A DNA stretch of 64,000 nt from Euryarchaeota archaeon UBA443 (GTDB taxonomy: Archaea > Thermoplasmatota > Poseidoniia > Poseidoniales > Poseidoniaceae), in NCBI GenBank assembly GCA_002499195.1, contig DAKS01000022.1:6119-70118 (forward strand). Reading direction: 5' to 3'. A program made the translations under genes and the position numbers. Below, piece by piece: positions 54,508-62,282 of this stretch (positions are counted from its first letter, which is position 1; each line of letters begins with the position of its first letter). The notes beneath the pieces are model-generated. The model was not told the DNA's origin, ran no database searches, and saw nothing but the letters and a program-made list of their open reading frames with translations.

Positions 54508-57087
54508 ATGCGAAAACACCTACTTTTTGTGATTTTTATGCTGATTTCGGCCTCTTTGGCTGGATGTACGTCGAATGAAGAAGATGAAACTGAAGACCCC
54601 AGTGACATTACTGGAGATGACGGAGGCGATTCCACGGAGATGCTGAATGGCGCTCTTTTCGTCTATATTCAATCTGGTTCATACGCCCCGGCAGTAATTG
54701 ATGAAAATGGCCCATTATACCTTCATTTCGGGGCACCGCCGATGGCTAATGAATCCCCTTTTCTACTCGAACTGATTTGTTCGGTTGAAGAGGGACATGT
54801 TTCAGATGTGTACCAAACATGGGTTAATTCTTCAGGAGGAAATGCTGGCGATTTCCATGAAATTACCAGTTGGTCAGTGAAAAATAGCGCATCTCCAAAT
54901 ATCCAATTAGAGATGTTTGCTTATCATACTATGTCGGATATCATTGACTTTGTGCACCCAATGGTAGTGTTTGAGGATAACGAATCAATAACCGGATCAG
55001 GACACCTACCTGCAGTTGTTTTTGACCAAGAAACCTTTTCCTGTATGGATGCAGTTACAGATGGAACTGGAGACGGCGATGGTGACAGCGGAGAAGAATG
55101 TCCATTCCCTAATGAACCAGGAGATACTGACAGCCCATGTTTTGCACCTGAGTGCGAAGATGAAGAATCAGAGGCTTGTCTTGAATTTGTAACTGAATAC
55201 TGTGAAGAAAATCCAGATGAAGGAGGTTGTGAGATGTTTGAATTTTTACCAATTATGGAATTTATGGATGCATTAGAGATGGATGTTTCAGGAATGTGTG
55301 GAACATTGAGCGAAATGGGCACAACTATGCGAATTTCAGGTTTAATGCCTTCAGATGACGGAACACTGGTGATGGTAAATTTCGATAGGATTGTTGAGTA
55401 TGATGGCACTGATACTAGATCAATGATGATGTACCATATTAGCAATGAAGATGCTGGATTATCTGCAAGCATGGGCTATGATACAATTACATTTACTCCT
55501 TCACCGACAGGCTCTCATTCATGGTTTGATAGTATGATTAATCTTCATTTAATCACATCAGAAGAAGATGATTCTGGAGATATAACCTCCACTGAATATA
55601 AATTAATCTTAAGAGATAATTATTCTGAAGGTTCTGATATATGCGATGAATTTGGTAGTGACGATGATGACACGGGAAGCCAGACTTTCTGGTGTAGTTC
55701 AACACTTGGAGGTGCACCTGATACAGAGATAGACTTTGCATTAGTCAATGATGGAACTGAAGACTGTGGCGATGGTTCTGATGAACCACAAGATTTCGAT
55801 GGCGATGGGGCTGAAGATAATTGGTTTGATTGTAATGATGATGATTCAACTACAGTTTCAATGAGTGTAGTTAATGACGGATCTTATGATTGCCCTAATG
55901 CTGCTGATGAACCTGACTTGGAGGTAGAAGTCGATGGTGATATGCCGTTTCCATCTCTTGATGGAACTGCATGTGGCGATTCTGATGAAGATGATGGGCC
56001 AATGCCTACTAGTGCTACAATGGAAGGTCTAGATGGATCTTTGGGCGGTATTGCTTATGTCAATATGACATTTGGAGATCCAACCGATGCAGACTATTGT
56101 AGCATGGAAATCACAGCCTTCCAATTCAGCCCAGATGGTGATTGGATAATGAGTTCATTTTACGCAACAAATGGTTCGACTACAATTGTCATGGCAAATT
56201 GGTTTGAGGTAGATTTGAATACAGTTGAAGACGCTGATGGAGAATGGTCTTGGGGAGCAGCAGATTTGAACCTAATGACTACAAATAGTTCAATTCACAT
56301 GTTTGATTGCGGCGAAGATGGCGTAATGGGAGATGATGGTGAAGTAGAATATGGTTCACAGTGGATTATTTTCAAGCGCGTAAATGATAATATTGCTGAT
56401 TGTGCCGACCAATCTGACGAATCAGTTGATTTAGATGGCGATGGCGATTCTGATGTAATGTTCCATTGTGAAACTCCTGACGATGCATCTGATGATATTA
56501 ACATGGCATTGGTCAATGATGGGAATACTGGCGATTGCCCGAATTATTCCGATGAATATATGCAAACAGGCAGTTCTTACGGAACCTTTGATTGGGATAC
56601 AACTAATTCTATTCCAGATGGATTTACCTCTTCAATGATTATTACTGGATTCTCAGAACATGACATTGATGCGTCTGAATTAGAATTGAGAATAACCAAT
56701 GTCGACTCTGCATATGATTATATCACAGAGGAGGGACACTGTGGCGAAATGACAAATACTGACAAAGAGGGACTGAGCGTATTAGTGACAATTCCTCTTG
56801 ATGAAATGGACTCTTTCGCTGCAGGTTTCACTGACAGTAATGGAAAGAATTGGAATGGAGCTTGGCTAGACAATGATGACAATGGTTATGTTAACAATGG
56901 TGATTCAATCACTATTTATTCACCAGATAGTACCGATCTTTACTTTACATGTGTTGAACTTCACGATAATTATGTCGATATGTATACTGGTGATACGCCT
57001 AACATGATGACCCTGCCAGGGTTTACTGCGGTATTATCACTAGTTGCAGTGATTAGTGCATTTGTTGCAATTACAAGAAGAGATTAA
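54508..57087 (+). CDS. Surface lipoprotein with LDL-receptor-A-like acidic motifs and PGF-CTERM-like tail
   Basis: This 859-aa protein starts with a lipoprotein signal peptide ending in lipobox SLAGC (Cys20), then a D/E/T linker. The body is very acidic. Motifs like those of LDL-receptor class A modules recur near residues 394-428, 440-470, 620-640 and 652-685: VNDGTEDCGDGSDE, VNDGSYDCPNAADE, VNDNIADCADQSDE and VNDGNTGDCPNYSDE. They keep the Ca2+-binding D-x-SDE end, but lack one Cys of the class-A pattern. The C-terminus, residues 836-859 (LPGFTAVLSLVAVISAFVAITRRD), looks like an archaeosortase PGF-CTERM signal. The frame continues upstream through tRNA-Ala, which cannot be coding. Codon use is more A/T-rich than that of neighbours. 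Confidence 0.85.
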   Translation: MRKHLLFVIFMLISASLAGCTSNEEDETEDPSDITGDDGGDSTEMLNGALFVYIQSGSYAPAVIDENGPLYLHFGAPPMANESPFLLELICSVEEGHVSDVYQTWVNSSGGNAGDFHEITSWSVKNSASPNIQLEMFAYHTMSDIIDFVHPMVVFEDNESITGSGHLPAVVFDQETFSCMDAVTDGTGDGDGDSGEECPFPNEPGDTDSPCFAPECEDEESEACLEFVTEYCEENPDEGGCEMFEFLPIMEFMDALEMDVSGMCGTLSEMGTTMRISGLMPSDDGTLVMVNFDRIVEYDGTDTRSMMMYHISNEDAGLSASMGYDTITFTPSPTGSHSWFDSMINLHLITSEEDDSGDITSTEYKLILRDNYSEGSDICDEFGSDDDDTGSQTFWCSSTLGGAPDTEIDFALVNDGTEDCGDGSDEPQDFDGDGAEDNWFDCNDDDSTTVSMSVVNDGSYDCPNAADEPDLEVEVDGDMPFPSLDGTACGDSDEDDGPMPTSATMEGLDGSLGGIAYVNMTFGDPTDADYCSMEITAFQFSPDGDWIMSSFYATNGSTTIVMANWFEVDLNTVEDADGEWSWGAADLNLMTTNSSIHMFDCGEDGVMGDDGEVEYGSQWIIFKRVNDNIADCADQSDESVDLDGDGDSDVMFHCETPDDASDDINMALVNDGNTGDCPNYSDEYMQTGSSYGTFDWDTTNSIPDGFTSSMIITGFSEHDIDASELELRITNVDSAYDYITEEGHCGEMTNTDKEGLSVLVTIPLDEMDSFAAGFTDSNGKNWNGAWLDNDDNGYVNNGDSITIYSPDSTDLYFTCVELHDNYVDMYTGDTPNMMTLPGFTAVLSLVAVISAFVAITRRD

Positions 57088-57338
57088 TCACTCAAAAGTG
57101 AATTAGTTCTCGCGTCGAGCCGCCGTGCTGTAGCCTCAAGTTTGGGGATGCTTTTCTCGGCCGCATCAGCAAGCACCTCCGAGTTCGTTCTCAAGAATTG
57201 TAAAGACCGGCTGTATATTTGTGCACGAATGAGCGATGCCAAAGCGACTAAGTTTTCCTGATGCTCGGAAGCAGGTTCGACTCCCCAGTGTCCACCACGA
57301 TCACTGAGTTGTTCTCTTTGTTCTAAACATAATAGATC
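57084..57338 (-). pseudogene. Startless gene fragment with protein-like C-terminus
   Basis: An 84-codon minus-strand frame is open here but has no ATG or GTG near its beginning. Its last 55 or so codons read like a genuine amphipathic helical protein end (NLVALASLIRAQIYSRSLQ, DAAEKSIPKLEATARRLDAR). Its stop overlaps the lipoprotein stop in a TTAA, the way real convergent genes do elsewhere in this window. A TTG at 57242 would give 52 aa. The upstream part of the frame crosses a tRNA-3'-end-like sequence. The simplest reading is the 3' remnant of a gene truncated by a rearrangement at this spot; a small TTG-started gene is the alternative. Confidence 0.35.
57271..57297 (+). other. tRNA-3'-end-like remnant, possible att-like repeat
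   Basis: GCAGGTTCGACTCCCC then AGTGTCCACCA resembles the T-arm and acceptor end of a tRNA, about 23 of 29 aligned positions like tRNA-Ala at 54330-54359, including CCACCAC. The T stem does not pair and no 5' half is present, so it is not a working tRNA. It may mark the far end of a segment inserted at tRNA-Ala. Confidence 0.4.
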
Positions 57339-57358
57339 TCATCTAATAACTGGATATT

Positions 57359-58711
57359 TCATCGATCTTGATTACTTCGAGATCGATTTCTATTGCGTCT
57401 TCTTCGAGACGAACGCTTTGGATTTGAATCGCCAGAACGCCTGTTGGACGACGGTGTCTTGCCCTGTCTACGTGGATTGGAGTTCCCGCTTTTCTTACGG
57501 TTGGAATTGCGAGGCTTATTGCTCGATTTTCCCGTCTTGATTTTCCCAGGCTTTTGATCAGGTTTTGGAATCGCACCAACGAAATGGAACTCATGAGATT
57601 CATCAACATCAATCTCAAAACCAATAAGTTGCTGAATACCAACCAAGTACCCTGATTCAGTATCGTCACAAAAACCGTAAGCAATTCCAGATTTTCCAGC
57701 CCTCGCAGTTCTCCCGATGCGATGAACGTAACTTTCCGGTTCATTTGGCAAGTCGTAATTAAACACGTGCGTGATATCATTTACATCAATACCTCGACTC
57801 GCAATATCGGTTGCTACGAGTATCTTGGTTTCTCCACATTTGAAATTAGCTAATGCTTTGGTTCTAGCACCCTGGCTTTTGTTACCATGTATTGCTGCAG
57901 CATTAATTCCACTTTGAGCAAGTTGTTTTACCAAGCGATTTGCTCCATGCTTAGTCCTAGTAAATACGATGCCTTTACTGACTCTTTCTTGTTTGATAAT
58001 TTTAACGATCAGCCGTCGTTTGTCCGCCTTTCTTACGAACATAATTTTCTGAGCAATTCGATCAACTGTGATTTCTTCTGGACTCACATCAACCTTGACA
58101 GCATTATGTAGGAATGAGGATGCAAGGTCAGCAATTGATTTTGGCATTGTTGCACTAAACAACAGATTTTGGCGTTGTTTTGGGAGTAATTTGAGTACTT
58201 TTTTGATATCTCTAATGAATCCCATATCCAACATTTGGTCTGCTTCATCTAAGACAAAAAATTCTACTCTACTCAAATCAATGTAGCCTTGTCCAATCAA
58301 ATCGAGCAATCGCCCAGGTGTTGCCACCAAAACATCGATACCTTTCTCCAGTGCTCTGACTTGAGGATTTTGCTTTACTCCACCAAAGATAACTTTGTGT
58401 CGAATATCCAAATGTCCACTGTATGCCGAAAATCGCTCATCGATTTGCGCAGCTAATTCCCGAGTTGGTGACAAAACCAGTGTTCTAATGTGACGTTTTC
58501 CTTGTGGTTTTGATCGATTCATTACCTGTAATACAGGCAGAGCAAATGCAGCAGTTTTACCCGTTCCAGTTTGAGCGACCCCTAGAACGTCTCTCCCATT
58601 GAGTAATGGTGGAATAGATTGTGCTTGTACTGGCGTTGGCGTCGTATACCCTTCTTGTTCTACGGCAAGAAGCAGTTCTCTTGAGAGTCCTAATGATTGA
58701 AAGTCCTGCAT
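57359..58711 (-). CDS. DEAD-box RNA helicase, RhlE-like
   Basis: This 450-aa ATP-dependent RNA helicase has the full motif set: FQSLGLS Q-motif region with TPTPVQAQSIP, Walker A AQTGTGKT (46-53), PTRELAAQI, GGVKQN, VATPGRLLDL, DEAD in FVLDEADQMLDMGF, SAT, IVFTRTKHG, ATDIASRGIDV and HRIGRTARAG. The C-terminal tail of about 75 residues is very basic and low-complexity (repeated NRR, KSG, SNP, RSRR), suiting RNA binding. The core looks most like bacterial RhlE, suggesting transfer. Likely roles are ribosome assembly or cold adaptation. It lies beside the AT-rich segment bounded by tRNA-Ala. Confidence 0.95.
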   Translation of the reverse strand: MQDFQSLGLSRELLLAVEQEGYTTPTPVQAQSIPPLLNGRDVLGVAQTGTGKTAAFALPVLQVMNRSKPQGKRHIRTLVLSPTRELAAQIDERFSAYSGHLDIRHKVIFGGVKQNPQVRALEKGIDVLVATPGRLLDLIGQGYIDLSRVEFFVLDEADQMLDMGFIRDIKKVLKLLPKQRQNLLFSATMPKSIADLASSFLHNAVKVDVSPEEITVDRIAQKIMFVRKADKRRLIVKIIKQERVSKGIVFTRTKHGANRLVKQLAQSGINAAAIHGNKSQGARTKALANFKCGETKILVATDIASRGIDVNDITHVFNYDLPNEPESYVHRIGRTARAGKSGIAYGFCDDTESGYLVGIQQLIGFEIDVDESHEFHFVGAIPKPDQKPGKIKTGKSSNKPRNSNRKKSGNSNPRRQGKTPSSNRRSGDSNPKRSSRRRRNRNRSRSNQDR

Positions 58712-58967
58712 TTATTGTTCCCCAGTAGAGTCACAAATTGCAACAATGCTAACTCCTAGGAATGTATCTGTTTGCCTCATCACCTAAAACTAGGTAGGTT
58801 ACATTATCACTTAGCGCGTCAATTCTAACAGGCCAAGAAGATAGCCGTTATTTTATCATGATGCTCTGTTTGATGAGCGAAGTTGGTGTGTAGTTTTGTT
58901 TTTGAATCAAGGAAGCGAACAAACGGAGCGAATCTTTTTAATATAAATTGTAATTTAATTATCAATC
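58712..58967. other. Coding-free stretch between divergent helicase and DUF1826 genes
   Basis: Across 256 bases I see no convincing short gene or structured RNA. The sequence is AT-rich and holds promoters for both neighbours, including a clear TATA element toward its right end. The left part presumably carries the helicase promoter, but no strong TATA box is evident there. Confidence 0.6.
58934..58948 (+). promoter_or_regulatory. TATA element of the DUF1826 gene
   Basis: TTTTTAATATAAATT lies 20-34 bases before the ATG at 58968. At normal archaeal spacing, transcription would begin at or just before the start codon, giving a leaderless or nearly leaderless message, consistent with the lack of a Shine-Dalgarno sequence. 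Confidence 0.65.
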
Positions 58968-59570
58968 ATGCAAAGTTATCAACTCGTGCAGGACACCAAT
59001 GCATGGCCGAATCAAGTGTTGGTTGAAGCTCGAAGTCAAATCCATGCAATTGCGAATTACATCGACAACGTCCTCGAAGAGTTGACCTCCTTCATACACA
59101 TCTTCAACGATGGTATTGATTCAGATGCGCTCTACAACCTCCTCGATCAACATTTGCCAAATGGGCCAATCGCAGATGAGAAGAAGATTCTCATCGATGA
59201 CATTCTTCGGCTTGCTACACTTTTTGAAGCAACAACAAAATCGGGGAAGATAAAACTACAACTTGAAATTGTTACAACCGATATGTGTCGTTTGTTTCAC
59301 GCAGATTACTATCGTCAACGCCTTTTGTGTACGTATCTAGGTCCAGGAACTGAATGGCTTGATCACTCGAATGTTAATCGTAATGCTCTCGGGAAAGGGA
59401 GAAACAACAACATCGTAAAAGATGAAACTGCAATCAATCGAGCAAACACATTCGACGTATTGATTCTCAAAGGACAAAATTTTGGTGAAGGTGAATTAGC
59501 TATCGTCCATCGATCCCCTCCTATCATACGTCACAACAAAACAAGAGTTCTGTTGAAAATCGATGAATAA
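58968..59570 (+). CDS. DUF1826-family protein
   Basis: This 200-aa soluble protein resembles the DUF1826 family (PF08856). The C-terminal half has the conserved run FHADYYRQRLLCTYLGPGTEW, then FDVLILKG, GELAIVHRSPP and a final RVLLKID strand. The His/Asp pair in FHADY and the His in VHRSPP could be metal ligands, recalling cupin-like or 2-oxoglutarate-oxygenase-like folds, but the family's function is unknown to me. The family is mainly bacterial, so transfer is likely. It has its own TATA element and a T-rich stretch downstream. Confidence 0.82.
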   Translation: MQSYQLVQDTNAWPNQVLVEARSQIHAIANYIDNVLEELTSFIHIFNDGIDSDALYNLLDQHLPNGPIADEKKILIDDILRLATLFEATTKSGKIKLQLEIVTTDMCRLFHADYYRQRLLCTYLGPGTEWLDHSNVNRNALGKGRNNNIVKDETAINRANTFDVLILKGQNFGEGELAIVHRSPPIIRHNKTRVLLKIDE

Positions 59571-59617
59571 AGATTCTTGGAGAGGGGCTTGCAAAATCTT
59601 GCTGCGACTAAGGTTAG

Positions 59618-59630
59618 GTTTTTTTCTTCT
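59618..59630 (+). terminator. T-tract terminator after DUF1826
   Basis: GGTTTTTTTCTTCT begins about 48 bases after the DUF1826 stop. Archaeal RNA polymerase terminates at such T-runs without needing a hairpin, and no gene on the plus strand is interrupted by it. Confidence 0.4.
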
Positions 59631-59665
59631 CAATTACTAAATATCAGGTATTGGTATTTCTTTAC

Positions 59666-59836
59666 GTGGCAGGAGAAGCATTGAGTGAACTCGCTTTGGC
59701 AGCACTTGGTGATGAAACGCTTGAAGACATTGGAAATAAAGTGGAAACAGTAACAAAGCGAATTCCTTTCCTCAAATACGCAGTTGTTTCAGCGTTTTTC
59801 ATTGGTTGGGGCGTCTATTTTCTCTGGTTCAGATGA
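59666..59836 (+). CDS. Small single-pass membrane protein
   Basis: This frame of about 56 aa has no ATG; GTG at 59666 or TTG at 59651 must serve as start. An N-terminal acidic amphipathic helix (EALSELALAALGDETLEDIG) leads to one TM helix (YAVVSAFFIGWGVYFLWF) ending at the C-terminus. No family is recognised. The sharply divided polar and hydrophobic halves and the good fit between the T-tract and the next gene favour a real gene. Confidence 0.5.
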   Translation: MAGEALSELALAALGDETLEDIGNKVETVTKRIPFLKYAVVSAFFIGWGVYFLWFR

Positions 59837-59886
59837 ATTCTTGTAATGCATAACCTACAAGAAGACTGAGACGTTCGGGTTTGTTG

Positions 59887-60387
59887 ATGGACATTGAAAC
59901 TGCGGCCAACATCGGTGAAGCCGTCAGCGGTATCGCCATCTTGTTCACGCTATTGTTTAGTCTTCGCCAAATGAAGCACTGGAACGAAAATAGAAGGTAT
60001 GAGATTGGGCGTGATCTCGCGGCTCACATGAACAATCCCTTGGTCCATCGTGGTTTTTCAATAAGCACGACCAAACTTCACGATGAACTCACACCGCAAG
60101 AATTAGGGGCGTTAACCCGAGAAGAAAAGGATGCCATGAATGCCTTGATGATAGGTATGAACAACATCGGTGTTCTTGCAAAAAATGGCCACCTTTCCAT
60201 GGATTTAGTGGATGATTTTTGTAGTGTTTACTTCCGTATGTTTGCGAGTCGCTGGCGACGTGTTATTCAGATTTTCATGATGGTCAACATTTCGAAAAGT
60301 GATGAGCCAACGGATGGCGTCTGGTCGGGATTGTTCTGGTTGCTCGATCGATACAATCCACTCAAAGATACAGGTGCTGATGCCTAA
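59887..60387 (+). CDS. Small membrane-anchored protein, unknown (DUF4760-like layout)
   Basis: This 166-aa protein has one N-terminal TM segment (about residues 7-26, NIGEAVSGIAILFTLLFSLRQ), then a soluble helical domain with RRYEIGRDLAAHMNNP, EEKDAMNALMIGMNNIGVLA and DDFCSVYFRMFASRWRRVI. The layout resembles DUF4760-type proteins, but I cannot assign it firmly. ATG at MDIETAANIG was chosen over two TTG codons just upstream. A truncated copy of its first 20 or so residues occurs at 61810, beyond the AmpG-like gene. Function unknown. Confidence 0.78.
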   Translation: MDIETAANIGEAVSGIAILFTLLFSLRQMKHWNENRRYEIGRDLAAHMNNPLVHRGFSISTTKLHDELTPQELGALTREEKDAMNALMIGMNNIGVLAKNGHLSMDLVDDFCSVYFRMFASRWRRVIQIFMMVNISKSDEPTDGVWSGLFWLLDRYNPLKDTGADA

Positions 60388-60465
60388 ATCTGACCTCAAT
60401 AAATCACAAGTTTTTGTGGTATTTATGGGGATAACTATTTTATTCAATTCGACTAAAACCCAACC

Positions 60466-61800
60466 ATGGCAATCACATTACAAGAAAGCCGCCCAGCCCG
60501 TTTCGGCACACTTTGTTCTCTATATTTTTCTCAAGGCGTCCCTTGGGCGTTCATTGCCGTTGCCTTTGTTGCCTATTTGGTCGGACATGATACCTACGAC
60601 ATTAGCGATGACGAAGTAGCGAAATTGACATTGATGGGGACATTGCCATGGATGTTCGGCAAACTGATCTTGGGGCCAATGATAGATCGCTACCAGTCTT
60701 CTACAATGGGCCGTCGTCGCCCATGGATTCTCCTCTCTCAATTCGGAATGATCGTTACAATGGCGGCATTTCTGTTCATTGACAATCCAGAGACAGATTT
60801 TGCAGCCATTGGGATGTTCTTCTTGATTCACAATATTTTTGCAGCGTTACAAGATGTAAGTTCTGATGCCTTAGCAGTAGATGTTCTCAAGGAGGAAGAG
60901 GTCGCTTTAGCTAACGGTTTGATGTTTGTTTCCAAAGGATTTGGATTCATGTTCGCTGCGCTCATTCTTGGCTCTGTTCTTCTCGATTCAGGCTTCCAAG
61001 CTGCACTAACGGTTCAAATTCCGTTGTTGTTCGTCCTCATGTTCATTCCATTCTTTATCCGAGAACGGGAAGGTGATTCTCTCTTCCTTGGCGGAACAAG
61101 GGAAGACAGTCAAGAAGATGCATCAATGAACTTCCGTGAATTGAAAGACGCTTTATCCGGTGTTCTGAAGGAATCCTCAACTCGATGGGCACTCCTGCTC
61201 GCTGCAATTGTTTGGATTGGTGGAGGAATGGGTGGTGGAATGGGTATCATCGATATGCAATTCCCATTCGTTTTCATTGACGATTTAGGCTGGTCCGAAG
61301 AGAGTTACCTAGCTCTCAAAGGTTTTACAATCTTCATGATGACCATGGCCGGATTCCTTGTTGGCGGTTTCCTTGGTAAGAAATTTGGTTCCCATAAGGT
61401 CATGATGTACGCAGTTGGAATAGGGACTATCATGACGGTTGCATGGTCTGGACTGCGTGGAAACTGGAGTGATGATTCCTTCATGCAAATGAGCTGGATG
61501 ATTTGGACCTTTGTCTGGGGTATTGTCGGTGCGAATCTCATTGCACTCTTGATGATCTTGACCACGAGTGAACTTGGAGGGACTCAATTCTCTTTGTACA
61601 TGACTGCAATCAACATCGGGGCAATCACAGGTACAATGATTTCCCCCAAATTACTCGAACTACTCAACGATAATTTTCCCAATCTGTTCATCGTTGGAGC
61701 CCTCTTCCAGGCGCTTGTTTTCCTCGTACTCATGAAGATGGGCCCGAGCCTTGAATCGACTCAGTCGCCCACAGCCAGTGTTATTATTGAATCTGAATGA
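60466..61800 (+). CDS. MFS transporter, AmpG/PAT-like
   Basis: This 444-aa protein has twelve predicted TM helices. The start LCSLYFSQGVPWAFIAVAFVAYL, the loop GPMIDRYQSSTMGRRRPWIL, ALQDVSSDALAVDVL in TM4-5 and the second-half GGFLGKKFGSHK resemble AmpG-type permeases (muropeptide or acetyl-CoA/solute transporters of the PAT family). The substrate in an archaeon without murein is unknown; scavenging of bacterial wall fragments is conceivable. A T-rich stretch lies 20-30 bases before the ATG. A helical membrane gene and a truncated copy of it flank this gene. Confidence 0.88.
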   Translation: MAITLQESRPARFGTLCSLYFSQGVPWAFIAVAFVAYLVGHDTYDISDDEVAKLTLMGTLPWMFGKLILGPMIDRYQSSTMGRRRPWILLSQFGMIVTMAAFLFIDNPETDFAAIGMFFLIHNIFAALQDVSSDALAVDVLKEEEVALANGLMFVSKGFGFMFAALILGSVLLDSGFQAALTVQIPLLFVLMFIPFFIREREGDSLFLGGTREDSQEDASMNFRELKDALSGVLKESSTRWALLLAAIVWIGGGMGGGMGIIDMQFPFVFIDDLGWSEESYLALKGFTIFMMTMAGFLVGGFLGKKFGSHKVMMYAVGIGTIMTVAWSGLRGNWSDDSFMQMSWMIWTFVWGIVGANLIALLMILTTSELGGTQFSLYMTAINIGAITGTMISPKLLELLNDNFPNLFIVGALFQALVFLVLMKMGPSLESTQSPTASVIIESE

Positions 61801-61809
61801 TTGAATCAC

Positions 61810-61947
61810 ATGGATCTAGAAGCAGCAGCAAACGTTGGTGAGGCGCTTAGTGGCCTTGCCATTCTCACCTCAATCAGAAAGATTGGAAGCCTTAAACAAT
61901 CAAATGAGAGATTATTCCTCTTCTTCGAGAGCAGCCGTCAGTTCTGA
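61810..61947 (+). pseudogene. Truncated paralogue of the 59887 gene
   Basis: A 45-codon frame opens with MDLEAAANVGEALSGLAIL, matching MDIETAANIGEAVSGIAIL at the start of the gene at 59887. After that the match is lost (TSIRKIGSLKQSNERLF) and a stop follows. It starts 9 bases after the MFS stop, and its 3' part overlaps the minus-strand EF-hand gene. A decayed duplicate is the likely explanation; a short expressed membrane peptide is possible. Confidence 0.55.
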
Positions 61948-62205
61948 GAGATCGATTCGATTATCATCATTGGAATCCAATGCCTTGATGATTATTGATA
62001 CTTGTCCGGGTGAAAGACGGTCTCCAAGATGCTCCAAGAGGCCCTTGTAGAGTTCAGGTCCGTTGATTTCACCATCATCGTTGGCATCGATACTGGAGAA
62101 TAAATCGCTTGTCGATTGACCGCTTTCCTTCATTGCATTCTTGAGGTTCTCAATCGCTTCATCAACAGTCCATTCATCATCGGTCATGATTGATTGTTGA
62201 GTCAT
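61912..62205 (-). CDS. EF-hand calcium-binding protein
   Basis: This 97-aa acidic protein has two canonical EF-hand loops, DANDDGEINGPE (near residues 39-50) and DSNDDNRIDLSE (near 75-86), each flanked by helices in calmodulin fashion. It should bind two Ca2+ ions and act as a sensor or buffer. No signal peptide is seen, so it is cytoplasmic. MTDDEWTV at 62187 is an alternative start. It overlaps the truncated paralogue on the other strand and is divergent from a hydrolase with Ca2+-binding repeats. A similar EF-hand pair ends the permease at 28996. Confidence 0.9.
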   Translation of the reverse strand: MTQQSIMTDDEWTVDEAIENLKNAMKESGQSTSDLFSSIDANDDGEINGPELYKGLLEHLGDRLSPGQVSIIIKALDSNDDNRIDLSELTAALEEEE

Positions 62206-62282
62206 TCGTTGAATAAAACTTCCGAACTGAACATCGCTTCATCAATAAGTCGATGTTGTTTTATGGGTGGAATCAAGACACG

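Noticed and set aside
54924..55472. 182-aa minus-strand frame inside the lipoprotein gene
   Set aside because: Ser/Pro-rich mirror of the acidic coding strand; the plus-strand protein has a signal peptide, repeats and an anchor.
57262..57297. Functional tRNA or split-tRNA 3' half
   Set aside because: The T stem does not pair and no matching 5' half with acceptor GGACACT is seen nearby.
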